A stretch of DNA of 7,984 nucleotides from an uncultured Mucispirillum sp. (GTDB lineage Bacteria; Chrysiogenota; Deferribacteres; Deferribacterales; Mucispirillaceae), in assembly GCA_945947845.1 (NCBI GenBank), contig CAMEZN010000069.1:1-7984 (forward strand), given 5' to 3'. The notes below the pieces were generated by a model. The model ran no database searches. It was given only the letters and a program-made list of their open reading frames with translations, and was not told the DNA's origin. Numbering within the stretch: position 1 is the stretch's first letter; each line of letters starts with the position of its first letter. A program made the translations under genes and the position numbers. Shown here piece by piece: positions 5,589-7,984 of this stretch.

Positions 5589-6974
5589 TTAATCCTCAAT
5601 TAAATCTGCTGGGTCAATAGGATACTGCCCTGTAAAGCATGCAAAGCAGAAATCATTATTTATAAGCACTTTTTTCATACCTTCAAGTGATATGTACCCA
5701 AGAGAATCTGCACCTATAAATTTTCTAATTTCTTCTTCTGTATGAGTATTAGATATTAGTTCTTTTTTAGTAGGAGTATCTCTACCATAATAACATGGGT
5801 AGCTTGTAGGTGGTGCAGATATTCTCATATGTATTTCTTTTGCACCTGCATCTCTTAAAAGTTTGACTATTTTTTTACTTGTTGTGCCGCGAACAATAGA
5901 ATCATCAACAACAACAATTCTTTTGCCATTTATAAGATTTCTAACTGGGTTCAGTTTTATTCTTACACCAAAATCACGGATATTTTGTGATGGTTCAATA
6001 AAAGTTCTTCCAACATAGTGGTTTCTAATAATACCTAATTCAAACGGTATCTTACTTTCTTCTGAATAACCTATTGTGGCAGCGATACCAGAATCAGGAA
6101 CTGGTATGACAATATCTGCTTCTACTGGGCATTCTTGTGCAAGCATTCTTCCAAACCCTTTTCTCACTTCATAAACAGATTGGCCGAACATAAAGGAATC
6201 AGGTCTTGCAAAATACACATGTTCAAATACACAAGGAGCAGGGTGCTCTAATTTACCATTAGGGAAATATGATTTTACACCGCTTGCATCAACAACAACC
6301 ATTTCACCGGGTTCAACTTCTCTAACAAAATGAGCATCTATTAAATCAAGAGCCACAGTTTCACTAACAAACACATATCCATCTTTCATCATACCCATAG
6401 CAAGCGGACGAACACCATGTGGGTCTCTCATAGCGATAAGTTTATTATCAGCCATAAACACCATAGAGTATGAGCCTGTAATTTGTGCCATAACATTAGA
6501 AAGTGCTGTAATTAAATCTTCATTTTTTAATCTTTTAGCAAGCAGGTGCATAATTGTTTCAGAATCAGTTCCTGTGGAAAATATAGCTCCATCTTGGATA
6601 AGCTGTTTTCGGATTTTAAAAGCATTAACTAAATTGCCATTATAAGCAAGTGCACAATCACCAATTGGAAGTTCTGCTATAACTGGCTGTAAATTTCTTG
6701 CTGAAAAAATGCCATCAGTTGGGTATCTGTTATGGCCTATTGCTATTTTACCCGGAAGTTTTTTTAAACGTTTTTTTGTATAAACATCAGCAACTAAGCC
6801 TTCTCGTTTTTCTGAGTGAATATGGTCGCCGTCATAGGCAGCTATACCTGTGCCCTGCTGACCTCTGTGTTGTAAGGCATATAAACATAAATAAACTAAA
6901 TTAGCAGCCTCATGGTTGCCGTAAACACCAGCTATTGCACATTCATCATTAAATTTATCACTACCTGCAATCAT
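5589..6974 (-). CDS. purF: Amidophosphoribosyltransferase
   Basis: First committed enzyme of purine synthesis: it makes 5-phosphoribosylamine from PRPP and glutamine in the cytosol. At 461 residues it is a full-length, Bacillus-type enzyme. An 11-residue propeptide (MIAGSDKFNDE) precedes catalytic Cys 12, as in B. subtilis PurF. The glutaminase domain shows LYALQHRGQQ (31-40), GHNRYPTDG (80-88), YNGNL (111-115) and RDPHGVRPL (183-191). The phosphoribosyltransferase domain has the PRPP loop IVVVDDSIVRGTT (353-365). Cys 248, 394, 443 and 446 (in APCVFEH, YPCYYGRD and FCFACF) match the four ligands of the 4Fe-4S cluster. The usual HVRY and CG(V/I)FG phrases read HNRY and CAIAG here, mild departures. 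AAGGGG five bases before the ATG supports the start. It heads an operon with a beta-barrel and an HdeD-like gene, not other pur genes, and a clear promoter lies upstream. Confidence 0.97.
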   Translation of the reverse strand: MIAGSDKFNDECAIAGVYGNHEAANLVYLCLYALQHRGQQGTGIAAYDGDHIHSEKREGLVADVYTKKRLKKLPGKIAIGHNRYPTDGIFSARNLQPVIAELPIGDCALAYNGNLVNAFKIRKQLIQDGAIFSTGTDSETIMHLLAKRLKNEDLITALSNVMAQITGSYSMVFMADNKLIAMRDPHGVRPLAMGMMKDGYVFVSETVALDLIDAHFVREVEPGEMVVVDASGVKSYFPNGKLEHPAPCVFEHVYFARPDSFMFGQSVYEVRKGFGRMLAQECPVEADIVIPVPDSGIAATIGYSEESKIPFELGIIRNHYVGRTFIEPSQNIRDFGVRIKLNPVRNLINGKRIVVVDDSIVRGTTSKKIVKLLRDAGAKEIHMRISAPPTSYPCYYGRDTPTKKELISNTHTEEEIRKFIGADSLGYISLEGMKKVLINNDFCFACFTGQYPIDPADLIED

Positions 6975-7004
6975 TATAACCCCTTTATAATTATTTGATG
7001 TATC

Positions 7005-7033
7005 TATATAGCATAAGAGAATTTAATTGTCAT
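7005..7033 (-). promoter_or_regulatory. Promoter of the purF operon
   Basis: On the minus strand, ATGACA (7033-7028, five of six to TTGACA), a 17-base spacer, and TATATA (7010-7005) preceded by TGC, an extended -10. The start would be near 6998, giving a leader of about 25 bases that contains AAGGGG. This leader is too short for a purine riboswitch, and I see no obvious PurR-type palindrome. Confidence 0.55.
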
Positions 7034-7129
7034 TAAATGTTATAAAAAATAATTGCTTTTTTTCATATTTAGTAGTAGTAATTTGAAAAATAATAATTAA
7101 AGAGATTAACAAAAAAACTATGGTGTTAC

Positions 7130-7984
7130 ATGGCACTTATTAAAAATAGAAAATTTGCATTAACATTATTTTGTATAGTTGCCTTATATTCCACATGGGG
7201 TGTTGTATATCTTAGTATCAAGTTTGCTCTTGAATCTTTTCCACCAGTTTTGCTTTCCAGTATTAGATATATATCTGCTGGTTCTATTTTCCTGCTTTGG
7301 TCATTTTTTATTAAAAAAGACAGGGTTATGCCTACTAAATCACAATTTATAACTATATTATTTGCTTCATGTCTGATGATAGTAATTGGTGGTGCTTTTT
7401 TAAATATATCAGGTCTTTATATTAATTCTGGCACTATTGCTCTTATTATGGGTTCAATACCATTATGGATGGTTATTGTAAGCTGGCTGATAGGTTATGA
7501 TAAGAAACCTTCTGCTTCTGTATTTATAGGGTTAATTGGTGGTTTTATTGGGGTTGGAGTGCTTGCTGTATCCACTGGTATTTCTGGCGGTTCAAATGCT
7601 GTTTTAGGTATTGTAACCATATTTATATCTATGGCTGGCTGGGTTGCTGGTTCAATATTTTTAAAACGAAGACATTCAGATATGAATATGATAAAAAGCC
7701 TTGGTTTCCAAATGGTTACAGGTGGTATTATTATGTTTTTTATGTCTTTTATAATAGGGGAGTGGGCTGGTTTTCATTTATCAGAGGTTACAATGAAAGC
7801 TTTTTTAAGCACTCTGCATTTAATAGTTTTTGGTTCAATTGTGGGCTATACCTGCTATGTATGGCTTTTATATAATACCCCTACTCATATAGCAATATCA
7901 TATGCTTATGCAGAACCTGTGGTTGCAGTTATAGTTGGAGCATTATTTGGCGGGGAAGCTATTAATCATATTACTATCTTTGCT
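7130..7984 (+). CDS. YedA-like EamA drug/metabolite exporter, cut by the window edge
   Basis: Inner-membrane transporter of the DMT superfamily with two EamA repeats, expected to export a small metabolite; the substrate is not predictable. The frame is open for 285 codons to the window end, against about 300-310 in the family, so only the last helix is missing. Features: an N-terminal helix with YSTWGVVYLSIKFALESFPP, followed by SSIRYISAG (first EamA repeat), SGTIALIMGSIPLW, SMAGWVAGSIFLKR (start of the second repeat), LIVFGSIVGYTCYVWLL, and ISYAYAEPVVAVIVGALFGGE. The last is the strongly conserved block of the YedA/RhaT-like branch. The start at 7130 follows a weak GGTG (7122-7125), and no other in-frame start lies between it and the stop at 7094-7096. 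A seven-codon out-of-frame ORF begins ten bases earlier (ATG at 7120) and overlaps the start. The gene is divergent from purF; I see no convincing promoter for it in the 155-base gap. Confidence 0.9.
   Translation, partial: MALIKNRKFALTLFCIVALYSTWGVVYLSIKFALESFPPVLLSSIRYISAGSIFLLWSFFIKKDRVMPTKSQFITILFASCLMIVIGGAFLNISGLYINSGTIALIMGSIPLWMVIVSWLIGYDKKPSASVFIGLIGGFIGVGVLAVSTGISGGSNAVLGIVTIFISMAGWVAGSIFLKRRHSDMNMIKSLGFQMVTGGIIMFFMSFIIGEWAGFHLSEVTMKAFLSTLHLIVFGSIVGYTCYVWLLYNTPTHIAISYAYAEPVVAVIVGALFGGEAINHITIFA

Noticed and set aside
6698..6904. Plus-strand open frame of 68 codons
   Set aside because: It lies inside the glutaminase domain of purF on the opposite strand, with no independent support.
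7120..7143. Seven-codon ORF overlapping the start of the EamA gene as a leader peptide
   Set aside because: It lacks a ribosome site and distinctive codons; an ATG ten bases upstream is expected often by chance.

Overview
The window is AT-rich (roughly 30% GC by eye) bacterial chromosome-like DNA. It has ordinary Shine-Dalgarno sites and Gram-negative features: a signal-peptide beta-barrel protein ending in a C-terminal Phe, and a small periplasmic-type protein. A low-GC Gram-negative such as Mucispirillum/Deferribacterota, Brachyspira or a relative would fit, but the sequence alone does not settle the lineage. There is no gene-free stretch over 300 bases, and I see no tRNA, rRNA, CRISPR array or complete insertion sequence.

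Left part, + strand (1-2842): a surface-polysaccharide acyl-transfer cassette. An AlgI-like MBOAT membrane acyltransferase lacks its usual N-terminal helices. Its recognisable coding sequence begins exactly at a run of 11 G, upstream of which nothing resembles the family. Seven bases after its stop comes a membrane-anchored SGNH-hydrolase-like protein, the usual extracytoplasmic partner of such MBOATs. Its C-terminal ~125 residues look like a permuted ILEI/FAM3-type domain.

Middle, + strand (2843-4237): a small secreted protein gene broken by a one-base frameshift, then an intact metF (methylenetetrahydrofolate reductase). Between metF and the convergent minus-strand operon lies a perfect -10 box with a 17-base spacer. 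It is followed by a 13-base palindrome identical to the core of the Fur consensus, then by a strong hairpin terminator. No protein gene lies downstream of this promoter on the same strand.

Right part, minus strand (4390-6974): a tight three-gene unit, purF, then an outer-membrane beta-barrel protein, then an HdeD/DUF308-like six-helix membrane protein, with gaps of 8 and 9 bases. It has a good promoter upstream of purF and a terminator after the last gene. Divergent from purF, on the + strand, is a YedA-like EamA drug/metabolite exporter that runs off the right edge.

Most of the window is housekeeping or ordinary envelope function. The points worth a second look are the G-tract junction at the MBOAT gene, the extra domain on the SGNH protein, the orphan Fur-box promoter, and the frameshifted secreted protein.
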